64,000 nucleotides of DNA from Paracoccus maritimus (GTDB lineage Bacteria > Pseudomonadota > Alphaproteobacteria > Rhodobacterales > Rhodobacteraceae), in the NCBI RefSeq assembly GCF_025195095.1, contig NZ_JANAVZ010000006.1, positions 62,001 to 126,000 of the forward strand, in the 5' to 3' direction. The translations under genes and the position numbers were made by a program. This document shows, piece by piece, positions 28,691 through 37,509 of the stretch (positions are counted from its first letter, which is position 1; the number at the start of each line of letters is the position of its first letter). The notes beneath the pieces are model-generated. The model did no database searches. It was not told the DNA's origin and saw only the letters and a program-made list of their open reading frames with translations.

Positions 28691-29134
28691 TCAGTCGAAC
28701 TTGCGGCTTGGGGCCAGTACGACCGCCTCGCCTTTCAGCACGACCGTATCGCCCACCAGACAGCGGGTTGCAAGCGTCACCCGGCGTTTCGCGTGGTCGA
28801 TCGTATCCACCGTGACCTCGGCGCGGACCATGTCGCCAGGACGCACCGGAGCCATGAATTTCAGGGTCTGCCCCAGATAGACGGTGCCATGTCCCGGCAA
28901 TTGTTCTCCGATCACCGCCGAGATCAGTCCCGCGGTCAGCATACCGTGGGCGATCCGTCCCTCGAAAATCGTGTCCTGTGCATAATCATCATCCAGGTGC
29001 ACCGGATTGCGGTCGGTCGAAACCTGGGCGAACAATTCGATATCGTGGTCGGTCACCTGCTTTTGCAGATAGCGGGTCATGCCGACTTCCAGATCCTCAA
29101 TGACGATCGTGCCGCGGGGAAGATTGTCGAACAT
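28691..29134 (-). CDS. phaJ: MaoC-family (R)-specific enoyl-CoA hydratase, PhaJ-like
   Basis: A 147-residue hot-dog-fold hydratase. The catalytic dyad is the Asp and His in DRNPVHLDDDYAQ, and the MaoC motif continues with GRIAHGMLTAGLISAV. PhaJ enzymes hydrate trans-2-enoyl-CoA to (R)-3-hydroxyacyl-CoA, feeding polyhydroxyalkanoate synthesis from beta-oxidation. The ATG at 29134 (MFDNLPRG) matches family starts; an ATG four codons earlier is possible. A PhaR-type dyad about 40 bases upstream supports a polyester link. The symbol is by similarity only. Confidence 0.8.
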   Translation of the reverse strand: MFDNLPRGTIVIEDLEVGMTRYLQKQVTDHDIELFAQVSTDRNPVHLDDDYAQDTIFEGRIAHGMLTAGLISAVIGEQLPGHGTVYLGQTLKFMAPVRPGDMVRAEVTVDTIDHAKRRVTLATRCLVGDTVVLKGEAVVLAPSRKFD

Positions 29135-29172
29135 GCTGTCATCCATCTCTTGCGCCGGTTTTCTGAACGTGA

Positions 29173-29193
29173 TGCTGCGTAGCAGCAATTTTA
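29173..29193 (-). promoter_or_regulatory. PhaR-type operator and -10 of the phaJ-like gene
   Basis: TGCTGC-GTA-GCAGCA (29173-29187) is a perfect dyad containing CTGC-N3-GCAG, the reported recognition pattern of the polyester regulator PhaR in Paracoccus and Rhodobacter. On the minus strand a TAAAAT hexamer (29188-29193) abuts it upstream, so bound repressor would cover the transcription start. The surrounding 90 bases are unusually AT-rich for this genome. Confidence 0.6.
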
Positions 29194-29275
29194 CCCTCGC
29201 GCAACAAACTATCACATAAATGGTATAAAAGTATAATAATGTTGCACGTTGGCCGCCACCCAAACTGATTGCCAC

Positions 29276-29307
29276 AAAAAGAAAACCCGCACCGATGGGT
29301 GCGGGTT
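29276..29307 (-). terminator. Rho-independent terminator after the HAD phosphatase gene
   Basis: On the minus strand AACCCGCACC pairs with GGTGCGGGTT around a four-base loop (29284-29307), followed by TTTTCTTTTT. It lies 28 bases beyond the HAD gene stop and closes the ppaC-HAD transcript. Confidence 0.85.
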
Positions 29308-29334
29308 GAGCGATGGACAGCGCGCGATCAAGCT

Positions 29335-30204
29335 TCAGCGAAGGCGGCCTATCGCGTATTGCGGCTGCTGCTGATGATGCGCCAGCCATTCGCGCAGCAA
29401 TTCGGGATCGGGGTTCTCGACATCGTCGCCGAAGGCCGCCGCGGCAAGCCCACCGGTCACGAACAGCGCATCGATACCCTCTTGCTGCGCACCGCGGATA
29501 TCGGTGTTGATCCCGTCGCCGATGGCCAGCACCCGCGACGAATCGGTCAGTGACAGAAGACGCCGCGCACGTTCGTAGATCGGCGGATGAGGCTTGCCGA
29601 AATAGAAAGATACCCCGCCCAGATCCTCGTAGAACTCGGCCAGGGCACCCGCGCAATAGATCCGCGTCTCGCCCATATCGACCACCACATCGGGATTGGC
29701 GCACAGCATCTTCAGCCCGCGCTGCCGCGCCAGCATCAGACGGGCGCGATAATCCTCGGGCGCCTCGTTCACCTCGTCGAAGGGGCCTGTGCAGACAATG
29801 CCCTCGGCCTCTTCCAGCGACACCCTGACCACCGCAGGTGCATCGGCCCATTCGGCCGGAATGTCGTTGAAGAAGCCGTCATCCTTTTCGGTGCCGATAT
29901 GCCAGACCTTGCGGCCCACGGCACCCTCGAACATCGCGTCCTGCGCTGCGTCCCCGGAACTGATCACCATGTCCCAGGCGTCGCGCGGCACACCCATCCG
30001 GTCAAGCTGCGCGATGACATACTGGTTCGGACGCGGCGCGTTCGTCATCAGCACGACACGCCCGCCACCGCGGCGATAATCCTGAAGGGCCGCCACCGCC
30101 GCCTGATAGGGGCGTTTGCCGTTATGCAGACAGCCCCACAGATCGCAGAACAGCGCGTCATATTGCGTGCCGATCTGCGACAGGCTTTCGATGATGCGGG
30201 TCAT
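29335..30204 (-). CDS. TIGR01459-type HAD-IIA hydrolase
   Basis: A 289-residue HAD phosphatase of the class IIA, NagD-like, group. HAD motif I is DALFCDLWGCLHNG, with Trp where many members have Asp after DL; motif II is in VVLMTNAPR; motif III Lys is in FGKPHPPIY; motif IV is IGDGINTDIRGA. The substrate is unknown; family members act on small phosphorylated metabolites. Its start overlaps the ppaC stop (TGATG), so it is co-translated with the pyrophosphatase and ends at the terminator at 29276. Confidence 0.88.
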   Translation of the reverse strand: MTRIIESLSQIGTQYDALFCDLWGCLHNGKRPYQAAVAALQDYRRGGGRVVLMTNAPRPNQYVIAQLDRMGVPRDAWDMVISSGDAAQDAMFEGAVGRKVWHIGTEKDDGFFNDIPAEWADAPAVVRVSLEEAEGIVCTGPFDEVNEAPEDYRARLMLARQRGLKMLCANPDVVVDMGETRIYCAGALAEFYEDLGGVSFYFGKPHPPIYERARRLLSLTDSSRVLAIGDGINTDIRGAQQEGIDALFVTGGLAAAAFGDDVENPDPELLREWLAHHQQQPQYAIGRLR

Positions 30205-31121
30205 CAGACGGCCAGGGCGGGGATGATCTGCTTCTTGCGGCTCATGATCCCCGGCAGAACGACCGTATCGCCGGTGACCGTCGCGCCAAAGCTTTTCGCG
30301 GCGACCTCGCGCACGAAATCATCGGGCACCAGCAACGTGGCCTCTTCTCGCAGGATGTCGATGATGAACAGCAGAACATGATCGGCACCGTCCGCCGCCG
30401 CGACGCCAGGCATGGCCGCGACCAGCGCATTCTTGCGATCCAGCAGCACCTGCGGCGCCGTCGTTTCCAGTACCGAGATGCGCAGCTGCTTGCCGCCCAG
30501 TTCGTATTCCTTGCTGTCCATCCGCAGCAGCGCCTCATCGCTGAAGGCGCTGACATCGGATTTGGCCGCGAACATCTCGTTGGCGTAATCGGTGATGTTC
30601 AGCCCCAGTTCCGCTGCCAGCTTTTCGGCCACCGCGCGGTCATGCGGGGTCGTCGTGGGGCTGCGGAATTCCAGCGTGTCGGACAGGATGCAGGTCAGCA
30701 TCGCGCCCTTCACCGCCTCGGGGGCGCGAGCCAGATCGTCGCCGATCAGGTCATGCATGATCGTGGCGGTGCAGGCCAGGGGACGGATGGTGATGTTGAT
30801 CGGCGTCTTGGTCTTCACGCCGCCTGCCAGCATGTGGTGATCGATGATCTCGATCACATCCGCATCGTTGATGCCTGCGGGCAGTTCGGCAGGATTGTTC
30901 GTGTCCACCACGACGCATTTTTCGCCCTTCTCGACATCCGAGATGATCTCGGGCTTGTCGAGGTTCCAGCGGGTCAGCATCCAGGCGGCCTCGGTGTTTG
31001 GCTCGCCCTGCAGAACCGCCTTGGCGGGGGTCTTGCGGACCTCGCTCAGATACCACGCCCAGATGATGGGCGAGCCGGTCGAGTCGGTGTCGGGGGAGGT
31101 GTGGCCGAATACCTTGATCAT
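30204..31121 (-). CDS. ppaC: Manganese-dependent inorganic pyrophosphatase (family II)
   Basis: A 305-residue DHH-family protein with the metal-binding motifs GHTSPDTDS near the N terminus, VVDTNN, and IIDHHM, and a C-terminal DHHA2 domain ending in SRKKQIIPAL. It hydrolyses pyrophosphate to phosphate in the cytosol. The motifs are intact and the length is standard. It is the first gene of the ppaC-HAD pair; the 90-base gap behind it presumably holds the promoter, although I see no clear hexamers. Confidence 0.96.
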   Translation of the reverse strand: MIKVFGHTSPDTDSTGSPIIWAWYLSEVRKTPAKAVLQGEPNTEAAWMLTRWNLDKPEIISDVEKGEKCVVVDTNNPAELPAGINDADVIEIIDHHMLAGGVKTKTPINITIRPLACTATIMHDLIGDDLARAPEAVKGAMLTCILSDTLEFRSPTTTPHDRAVAEKLAAELGLNITDYANEMFAAKSDVSAFSDEALLRMDSKEYELGGKQLRISVLETTAPQVLLDRKNALVAAMPGVAAADGADHVLLFIIDILREEATLLVPDDFVREVAAKSFGATVTGDTVVLPGIMSRKKQIIPALAV

Positions 31122-31211
31122 GATGCGCCTCTGCGGGTTCGAATGTCGCGCGCCTTATAGGCGGCATGCAGGGTGATGTCCACGCGGGCGGCACCGCGCC
31201 GACGGCGTCTG

Positions 31212-31964
31212 TCAGTCCGAATAGATCATCCTGCGCGTCATGCCGCCATCGACGACAAAGTGCTGTCCGGTGATGAACCCAGCCTTGTCGGACGCCAGAT
31301 AGGCGACCAGCGTCGCGACATCCTGCGGCACGCCGACTCGTCCGGCAGGGTGTTGGGCCAGATCGGTGGCAGAGTGGTCCGGCTCTCTGCGTTCGGACCG
31401 CTTTTGCCACGGCCCTGTCTCGATCCAGCCCGGCAGGATCGCGTTCACCCGCACAGAAGGCCCAAGACTGATGGCCAGCGCGTGCGTCAGGGACAGCAGC
31501 GCGCCCTTGGCCGCCGCATAGGCCTCGCAATCGGGTTCGGATTGCAGCGCGCGGGTCGAGGCAACGGTCACGATCGCGCCATGCGCCCGACGCAGCAGCG
31601 GAACCGCAGCACGCACGCAAAGAAACGCCCCGGTCACATGGCTGTCCTGCCAGCGCCGCCAATCTGCCAAGGACAGCGCCTCGATCGGTCCGCTGACAGG
31701 GTCCGCGATGCCGGCGTTCGAGACCAGCAGATCCAGACCTGCGCCATCCAGCCAATCTTCAACTTGCCTGAAGCCGTCGGTCACAGACGTCTCGTCGCCG
31801 ACATGCGCGTGGATCAACAGAATTTCATGATCTTCGGCGCCCAGATCGCTCAGCGCCTGAGTATCTCGGTCGAAAATGGCAACGCGCCAGCCTTCCGCGC
31901 GAAGATGCACCGCGATCCCCTTGCCGATCCCTTGCGCGCCGCCGGTAATCAGTGCCGATCGCAT
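31212..31964 (-). CDS. SDR family oxidoreductase
   Basis: A 250-residue short-chain dehydrogenase: Rossmann motif TGGAQGIGKG at about residues 7-16, NAG at about residue 80, a catalytic Ser in TVASTRA and YAAAK as the Tyr/Lys pair. The C-terminal TGQHFVVDGGMT is standard. The Asp in IFDRD at the end of strand two suggests NAD(H) preference. The substrate cannot be assigned. The ATG complementary to 31962-31964 begins MRSALITGG; the longer frame adds nine unlikely residues. Confidence 0.88.
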   Translation of the reverse strand: MRSALITGGAQGIGKGIAVHLRAEGWRVAIFDRDTQALSDLGAEDHEILLIHAHVGDETSVTDGFRQVEDWLDGAGLDLLVSNAGIADPVSGPIEALSLADWRRWQDSHVTGAFLCVRAAVPLLRRAHGAIVTVASTRALQSEPDCEAYAAAKGALLSLTHALAISLGPSVRVNAILPGWIETGPWQKRSERREPDHSATDLAQHPAGRVGVPQDVATLVAYLASDKAGFITGQHFVVDGGMTRRMIYSD

Positions 31965-32024
31965 GCTGCCCTCGTCAGTTGCCGCATTCACGCAACAACG
32001 GGACCTCGGCGAGGGTTCCCCGCG

Positions 32025-32339
32025 TCAGCCGCGGCTGGTCAGCCGACGGGAGTTGGCGCGCGTGCGCTTGCCATAAGGCCGCAAGGCGGCCGACATCATG
32101 CGGTCGGCGCTGGCGCCGCGGCTGGCGGCCTGCGCGACGGCGAACATCGACTCGGACGCGGCGGCCTGCTTTTCGGCAACCATGCGAAACGGCTCGCCAG
32201 GGGACTGGGCCATCATGCCCATCATCCCGGCGACGCGATATCCGATCACCATCTGGGAATCCATTGCGATCCGCGCCATCTGCGCCCAGACCCGATACGG
32301 GGCACCGACAGCCGACATCAGATTAATTCTTTGGGTCAT
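32025..32339 (-). CDS. Small Met-rich conserved protein of unknown function
   Basis: A 104-residue protein with many Met residues, for example VAGMMGMMAQ, an Ala/Ser-rich helical middle and a strongly basic C terminus (KRTRANSRRLTSRG). It resembles short Rhodobacteraceae proteins that are often auto-labelled antifreeze protein, a name I would not trust. The helical Ala-rich body could suggest a phasin-like surface protein, but no defined domain is recognised. It is divergent from pyrC, with about 150 bases between them. Confidence 0.6.
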   Translation of the reverse strand: MTQRINLMSAVGAPYRVWAQMARIAMDSQMVIGYRVAGMMGMMAQSPGEPFRMVAEKQAAASESMFAVAQAASRGASADRMMSAALRPYGKRTRANSRRLTSRG

Positions 32340-32488
32340 TCTTATATCCTTCGTGTCATCGGCAAAGCCGGACGGGTCATTCTGTCGCTATCGAAGATAT
32401 GAATACAAGTGCCACTTTTGAACAGGTGAGCCAGATTCAGGCATTGCCCGGCTTGGCAAGCACGGGCCGCCATGTATAGAGGCAGGCC

Positions 32489-33532
32489 ATGATCGACAGC
32501 ATCACACTCCGCCGCCCCGACGACTGGCACCTGCATTTGCGCGATGGCGCGATGCTGGTGGCCGTGGCCCCGCTTTCCGCCGGTTTCGGCCGCGCGATCA
32601 TCATGCCGAACCTGGTCCCGCCGGTGGTAACGGGTGCCCAGGCGGCCGCCTATCGCAACAGGATCCTTGCGGCGCTGCCGGAAAACGCCCCGCTGAAGCC
32701 ACAGATGACGCTGTATCTGACGGACGGCACCGATCCGGCCGATGTCGTCGCAGCGCACAAGGACGGCATCATCCGCGCGGTCAAGCTGTATCCGGCCGGC
32801 GCGACCACCAACTCGGCCAGCGGCGTGACCGATGTCGAACGCGTGCGCCCGGTGCTGGCGGCGATGGCCGAGGCGGGCATTCCCCTGTGCGTTCACGGCG
32901 AGGTCACGGATCCCTCGGTGGACATCTTTGATCGCGAGGCCGTGTTCATCGACCGGGTACTGGATCCGCTGCGCCGCGCCACGCCCGGTCTGCGCGTGGT
33001 GATGGAACATATCACGACCTCGGATGGCGTGGCCTATGCACGGTCCGGCGGCGATGATCTGGCGGCGACGATCACGACCCATCACCTGGTCATCAACCGC
33101 AACGCCATCCTGGCGGGCGGAATTCGTCCCCACTACTACTGCCTGCCGGTGGCCAAGCGCGAAACCCATCGCCTGGCCCTGCGCGAGGCGGCGACCAGCG
33201 GCGAGGCACGCTTTTTCCTGGGCACCGACAGCGCGCCTCACACCGACAGCGCCAAGCTGCAACCCTGCGGCTGCGCGGGCTGCTTTACCGCACCCAACAC
33301 CATGTCGATCCTGGCCCATGTGTTCGAAGAGGACGGCGCGCTGGACCGCCTGGAATCGTTCACCAGCCTGAACGGCGCCGCCTTCTACGGCATGGAGCCG
33401 AACGAGGACCGCATCCGCCTGGCACGGCGCGACGTGGCGGCCGATTATCCGGCCTCGATCTCGGTCGGCGATCAGACCGTGACGGTCTTTGATCCAGGAT
33501 TTCCGCTTTACTGGCATCTGGAGGACGCATGA
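32489..33532 (+). CDS. pyrC: Dihydroorotase (PyrC, type II)
   Basis: A 347-residue amidohydrolase with the metal site DWHLHLRDG at residues 11-19, the carbamylated-Lys segment [12 protein letters not shown], then CVHGEV, EHITT and GTDSAPH. It cyclises carbamoyl-aspartate to dihydroorotate in pyrimidine synthesis. The ATG at 32489 follows AGAGGCAGG. It overlaps pyrE by four bases (ATGA), so steps three and five of the pathway are translated together. Confidence 0.97.
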   Translation: MIDSITLRRPDDWHLHLRDGAMLVAVAPLSAGFGRAIIMPNLVPPVVTGAQAAAYRNRILAALPENAPLKPQMTLYLTDGTDPADVVAAHKDGIIRAVKLYPAGATTNSASGVTDVERVRPVLAAMAEAGIPLCVHGEVTDPSVDIFDREAVFIDRVLDPLRRATPGLRVVMEHITTSDGVAYARSGGDDLAATITTHHLVINRNAILAGGIRPHYYCLPVAKRETHRLALREAATSGEARFFLGTDSAPHTDSAKLQPCGCAGCFTAPNTMSILAHVFEEDGALDRLESFTSLNGAAFYGMEPNEDRIRLARRDVAADYPASISVGDQTVTVFDPGFPLYWHLEDA

Positions 33533-34200
33533 GCCTGCCCTACCCCGCGCGCGAGGAAATCGCCCGCCTGACCGCCCGCATGCTGCTGGAAATCAAGGCG
33601 GTGGACTTCAACGCCGAGACGCCCTTTACCTATGCCTCGGGCCTGAAGGGGCCGACCTATGTCGATTGCCGCCGGATCATCAGCTTCCCGCGCGTGCGCC
33701 AGACCCTGATGGATTTTCTGGCCGCCACGGTCGCGCGCGACGCCGGGTTCGAAGCGTTCGATAACGTGGCCGGCGGTGAAACGGCGGGCATCCCGTTCGG
33801 CGCGATGGTTGCCGAGCGGCTGGGACTGCCGATGACCTATGTGCGGAAAAAGCCGAAGGGTTACGGTCGCAACGCCCGGATCGAGGGCGTGATGACCGAA
33901 GGCCAGCGCGTTCTGCTGGTCGAGGATCTGACCACCGATGGCGGCAGCAAGCTGTCCTTCGTGGATGCGATCCGTGACACCGGGGCGACCTGCGCCCATA
34001 CCGCCGTGATCTTCTATTACGGCATCTTTCCGGAAACGACCCAGCGTCTGGCAGATCACGGCGTGCGACTGCACCACCTCTGCACCTGGTGGGACGTCTT
34101 GGAAGAGGCGCGGGCGCAAGAAGCCTTTGACGAAGACACCCTGACCGAGGTTCGGACCTTCCTGACAGATCCGCGCGGCTGGCAGGCGGCAAACGGCTGA
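33529..34200 (+). CDS. pyrE: Orotate phosphoribosyltransferase
   Basis: A 223-residue PRTase with the PRPP-binding motif [14 protein letters not shown], the flexible-loop region [11 protein letters not shown] and an N-terminal [16 protein letters not shown]. It forms orotidine 5'-phosphate. The stop at 34198-34200 is followed by the 112-base gap that carries the DnaA-box-like words before dnaB. Length and motifs are normal. Confidence 0.96.
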   Translation: MSLPYPAREEIARLTARMLLEIKAVDFNAETPFTYASGLKGPTYVDCRRIISFPRVRQTLMDFLAATVARDAGFEAFDNVAGGETAGIPFGAMVAERLGLPMTYVRKKPKGYGRNARIEGVMTEGQRVLLVEDLTTDGGSKLSFVDAIRDTGATCAHTAVIFYYGIFPETTQRLADHGVRLHHLCTWWDVLEEARAQEAFDEDTLTEVRTFLTDPRGWQAANG

Positions 34201-34207
34201 ACGCCGT

Positions 34208-34228
34208 TTATCCACAGCCTGTCCACAG
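34208..34228. promoter_or_regulatory. Paired DnaA-box-like words upstream of dnaB
   Basis: TTATCCACA (34208-34216) equals the classical DnaA box, and a second copy of its TCCACAG core recurs 11 bases later (34222-34228), one helical turn away on the same face. They sit about 90 bases before the dnaB ATG and just after the pyrE stop. This may be a DnaA-responsive promoter element or chance. Confidence 0.4.
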
Positions 34229-34312
34229 AACGGCACACCGTTTTCCGGCCGCGCGGGATTTCCCGCCGCCGCCGCTTGGGGTAGAACGGTCGGATAACCA
34301 CGAAAACGGGGC

Positions 34313-35809
34313 ATGGGGCAGATGAGCGGCTTGCGCGCGATCATTCCGGGGCAGGAAGATCAGGACGACGAGAAGCAGGCGGTACCCTTCTCGCTTGAGG
34401 CCGAGCAGCAATTGCTGGGCGCATTGCTGACCAATAACGACGTGTTCGACCGAGTCAGCCAAGTCATCAAGTCCGAACATTTCTATCATCCGGTCCACGC
34501 CCGCATCTTCGAGATCTGTGCCGAACGGATTCGCAAGAACGCACTGGCAAGCCCGGTGACCATCAAGGCCTTCATGGAAAATGACGAGGGCCTGAAGGAA
34601 CTGGGCGGCGCGCCCTATCTGGCGCGGCTGGCCGCGGCCGCGATCTCGGCCTATGCGGCGCGCGACTATGCGCAGATGATCCGCGAATTCGCGCTGCGCC
34701 GCGAACTGATCGGGTTGGGTCAGGACATCTCGGCCCGCGCGGCCAGCGTCGAGGTCGGAGACGACGCCGAAGAACAGATCAAGGCCGCCGAACAGACCCT
34801 CTACAAGCTGGGCGAACAGGGCGTGGCCGAGCGCGGCTTCCAGTCATTCCTGAAGGCGGTGACGGGCGCGGTGCAGGCTGCGAATGCCGCCTATCAGCGC
34901 GACGGCAAGCTGTCGGGCATTTCGACCGGACTGGTGGATCTGGACGGCAAGATGGGCGGGCTGAACAATTCCGACCTGATCATCCTTGCCGGCCGCCCGT
35001 CGATGGGCAAGACATCCTTGGCCACCAACATCGCCTTCAACATCGCCAAGGCGCACAAGACGGGCGAGCGCCCCGACGGCACGCAAGGTTCGATCGAGGG
35101 CGGCGTGGTCGGATTCTTCAGTCTGGAAATGTCGGCCGAGCAGCTGGCCGCGCGGATCCTCTCCGAAGCCGCCGAGGTTCCCAGCGAACGGATCCGCAGC
35201 GGCAACATGGACGAAAGCGAATTCCGCCGCTTTGTCGAGGCCGCGCACGCCTTGCAGAACTGCCCGCTTTACATCGACGACACGCCCGCCTTGCCGATCA
35301 ACCAGCTTGCCGCCCGTGCGCGCAAGCTGAAGCGCACGCACGGCCTTGATGTGCTGATGGTGGACTATCTTCAACTGCTGAAGGCCGCCAGCGCCAAGGA
35401 CAGCCGTGTGAACGAGGTCAGCGAGATCACCCAGGGTCTGAAGGCGGTTGCCAAGGAACTGAACATTCCGGTCATCGCGCTGTCGCAGCTGTCGCGTCAG
35501 GTCGAGAACCGCGAGGACAAGCGCCCGCAACTGTCGGACCTGCGCGAATCCGGGTCGATCGAACAGGACGCCGACATCGTGATGTTCGTGTTCCGCGAGG
35601 AATACTACAAGGAACGCGAAAAGCCCTCGGATGCCGATCTGGACGCGATGGCCAAGTGGCAGCAGATCATGGAACAGGTCCACGGCAAAGCCGAGGTCAT
35701 CCTTGGCAAGCAGCGTCACGGCCCGATCGGCACGGTCGAACTGTCCTTCGAGGGACAGTTCACCCGCTTTGGCAACCTTGCAAAGGATCGCCAAACCCAA
35801 TGGGATTAA
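34313..35809 (+). CDS. dnaB: Replicative DNA helicase DnaB
   Basis: A 498-residue hexameric helicase. The N-terminal primase-interacting domain begins near PFSLEAEQQLLGALL and the RecA-like domain carries Walker A in AGRPSMGKTSL, Walker B in LMVDYLQLL, and the arginine-finger region near SDLRESGSIEQDAD. No intein is present in the usual insertion site. The ATG at 34313 is used; ATG 34322 is an alternative. Its last ten bases overlap the DUF486 gene. Confidence 0.97.
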   Translation: MGQMSGLRAIIPGQEDQDDEKQAVPFSLEAEQQLLGALLTNNDVFDRVSQVIKSEHFYHPVHARIFEICAERIRKNALASPVTIKAFMENDEGLKELGGAPYLARLAAAAISAYAARDYAQMIREFALRRELIGLGQDISARAASVEVGDDAEEQIKAAEQTLYKLGEQGVAERGFQSFLKAVTGAVQAANAAYQRDGKLSGISTGLVDLDGKMGGLNNSDLIILAGRPSMGKTSLATNIAFNIAKAHKTGERPDGTQGSIEGGVVGFFSLEMSAEQLAARILSEAAEVPSERIRSGNMDESEFRRFVEAAHALQNCPLYIDDTPALPINQLAARARKLKRTHGLDVLMVDYLQLLKAASAKDSRVNEVSEITQGLKAVAKELNIPVIALSQLSRQVENREDKRPQLSDLRESGSIEQDADIVMFVFREEYYKEREKPSDADLDAMAKWQQIMEQVHGKAEVILGKQRHGPIGTVELSFEGQFTRFGNLAKDRQTQWD

Positions 35810-36156
35810 GCCTGCCCGTCCCGGTCATCACGATCGGGTTGCTGATTGCCTCGAACGTCTTCATGACCGTCGCATGGTATGGTCATCTGAAGTTCAAGAC
35901 CGCCCCCCTGATCGTGGTGATCCTGGTAAGCTGGGGCATCGCCTTCTTCGAATATCTGATGCAGGTCCCCGCGAACCGGATCGGATACGGGCATTTCAGC
36001 GCCGCACAGCTGAAGACCATTCAGGAGGTCATCAGCCTTTCCGTCTTCGCCATTTTCTCGTGGGTCTATCTGGGCGAACGGGTCGGCTGGCAGCACGGCG
36101 TAGGCTTTGCCCTGATCTGCCTGGGCGCTTGGTTCGTCTTCCATGACTGGAGCTAG
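35800..36156 (+). CDS. DUF486 (DMT superfamily) membrane protein
   Basis: A 118-residue protein with four hydrophobic segments, matching DUF486: WYGHLKFK, SWGIAFFEYLMQVPANRIGY, and a final ICLGAWFVF. Members belong to the drug/metabolite transporter clan but have no established substrate, and probably act as dimers in the inner membrane. It starts inside the end of dnaB and its end overlaps the MFS gene by 14 bases, so three genes are chained. Confidence 0.88.
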   Translation: MGLSLPVPVITIGLLIASNVFMTVAWYGHLKFKTAPLIVVILVSWGIAFFEYLMQVPANRIGYGHFSAAQLKTIQEVISLSVFAIFSWVYLGERVGWQHGVGFALICLGAWFVFHDWS

Positions 36157-37339
36157 GACCCCTCCGCATCCGATGACCCTGGTGGCGCTGTCGGGGATGG
36201 GCGCGCTGTCGATGAACATCTTCTTGCCGTCGCTGCCGGGCATGGCGCGGGATTTCGACGTGGACTACGCGATCATGCAGCTGTCGGTGTCGGCCTATAT
36301 CGGCGCCAGCGCGGTGATCCAGCTGCTGGCCGGCCCGGTCAGCGACCGGTTCGGCCGCAGGCCGGTCGCGCTGGTCGGACTGGTGATCTTTGCGCTGGCG
36401 ACGGTCGGCACGCTGATTGCGCCCAACGCCACGATGTTCCTGCTGTTCCGACTGATCCAGGCGATGGTCTCGGTCTGCCTGCTGCTGTCGCGGGCTGCGG
36501 TGCGCGACATCTATGACGACGCGCGGGCGGCATCGATGATCGGCTATGTCACCATGGGCATGGCGGTGGTGCCGATGCTGGCGCCGGTGATCGGCGGTGT
36601 GCTGGACGAGGCGTTCGGATGGCGCGCGAATTTCGCAATGATGGGAATTCTGGGTCTGATGACGCTGGCGCTGGTCTGGCAGGACATGGGCGAAACGGTC
36701 AGCGGCGGCGGGCTGCCCATGCGCCAGCAGATCGCGAATTACCCGATCCTCGCCCGGTCACACCGGTTCTGGGGCTATTGCCTTGCCGCCACGCTGTCCT
36801 CGGGCTGCTTCTTTGCCTATCTGGGCGGCGCGCCGTTCGTGGGCGAGCGGGTCTTCGGCCTGACCCCGGCGCAGGTCGGTTATTTCTTCGCTGCCCCTTC
36901 GGTCGGGTATCTGGCCGGAAATTTCATGTCCGGGCGGTTCACCGCGCAGGTCGGGCTGAACCGGATGATCCTGTTCGGGGCCCTGATCTGCCTTGTGGCA
37001 CTGGGCGTGTCGTTGCTGGCGACGCTGGCGGGCATGATCAGCCCGCTGGTTTTCTTCGGCGCCATCGCCTGCATGGGGTTGGGCAATGGGCTTGTCATGC
37101 CCAACACCAATATCGGCATGATGAGCGTGCGTCCCGAACTGGCCGGCACCGCCAGCGGTCTGGGTGGCGCGCTGGCGGTGGCGGGCGGGGCAGTTCTTTC
37201 GGCACTGGCCGGGGCGCTGCTGCAACCCGGCTCGGGCGCCACCCCGCTGCAGGTGATCATGTTCGCATCGGCAGCCGGATCGCTGGTCTCGGTGCTGTGG
37301 GTGCTGCGGCGGGAACGGCGACTGGCGCGGGTCGGCTAG
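36143..37339 (+). CDS. Bcr/CflA-type MFS multidrug efflux transporter
   Basis: A 398-residue, 12-helix major facilitator of the DHA1 drug:proton antiporter group. Motif A appears as GPVSDRFGRRPV after helix two, and the GXXXGPXXGG-like motif C is seen as LAPVIGGVLDEAFGWR in helix five. It probably exports small hydrophobic or cationic compounds. ATG 36143 overlaps the DUF486 stop; ATG 36173 (MTLVALSGMGAL) is a plausible shorter start that still includes the first helix. No regulator is adjacent except the unrelated ScfR-type gene. Confidence 0.9.
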   Translation: MTGARTPPHPMTLVALSGMGALSMNIFLPSLPGMARDFDVDYAIMQLSVSAYIGASAVIQLLAGPVSDRFGRRPVALVGLVIFALATVGTLIAPNATMFLLFRLIQAMVSVCLLLSRAAVRDIYDDARAASMIGYVTMGMAVVPMLAPVIGGVLDEAFGWRANFAMMGILGLMTLALVWQDMGETVSGGGLPMRQQIANYPILARSHRFWGYCLAATLSSGCFFAYLGGAPFVGERVFGLTPAQVGYFFAAPSVGYLAGNFMSGRFTAQVGLNRMILFGALICLVALGVSLLATLAGMISPLVFFGAIACMGLGNGLVMPNTNIGMMSVRPELAGTASGLGGALAVAGGAVLSALAGALLQPGSGATPLQVIMFASAAGSLVSVLWVLRRERRLARVG

Positions 37340-37466
37340 GGCCGCCGGACCGGCAAACCTTATCTTAAGCCTTTTGGGACATGCTGCAGCCCATGTCCCT
37401 TGCAACCGCCCTCAACCGTCGCGCGCCAATCCCCCACCATAACACGGCAGGGCTTGCCCGATGCGC

Positions 37467-37495
37467 TTTGCAAACGATACATCCGAATTTGCAAA
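37467..37495. promoter_or_regulatory. Two TTTGCAAA palindromes before the ScfR-type regulator
   Basis: TTTGCAAA occurs at 37467-37474 and again at 37488-37495, with centres 21 bases apart, i.e. two helical turns. TTTGCAAA pairs are the reported operator type for ScfR/RamB-like regulators such as PccR of Rhodobacter sphaeroides. The second copy ends 14 bases before the ATG of the regulator gene, which suggests autoregulation. Confidence 0.65.
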
Positions 37496-37509
37496 TGACG
37501 GGGGACAGC

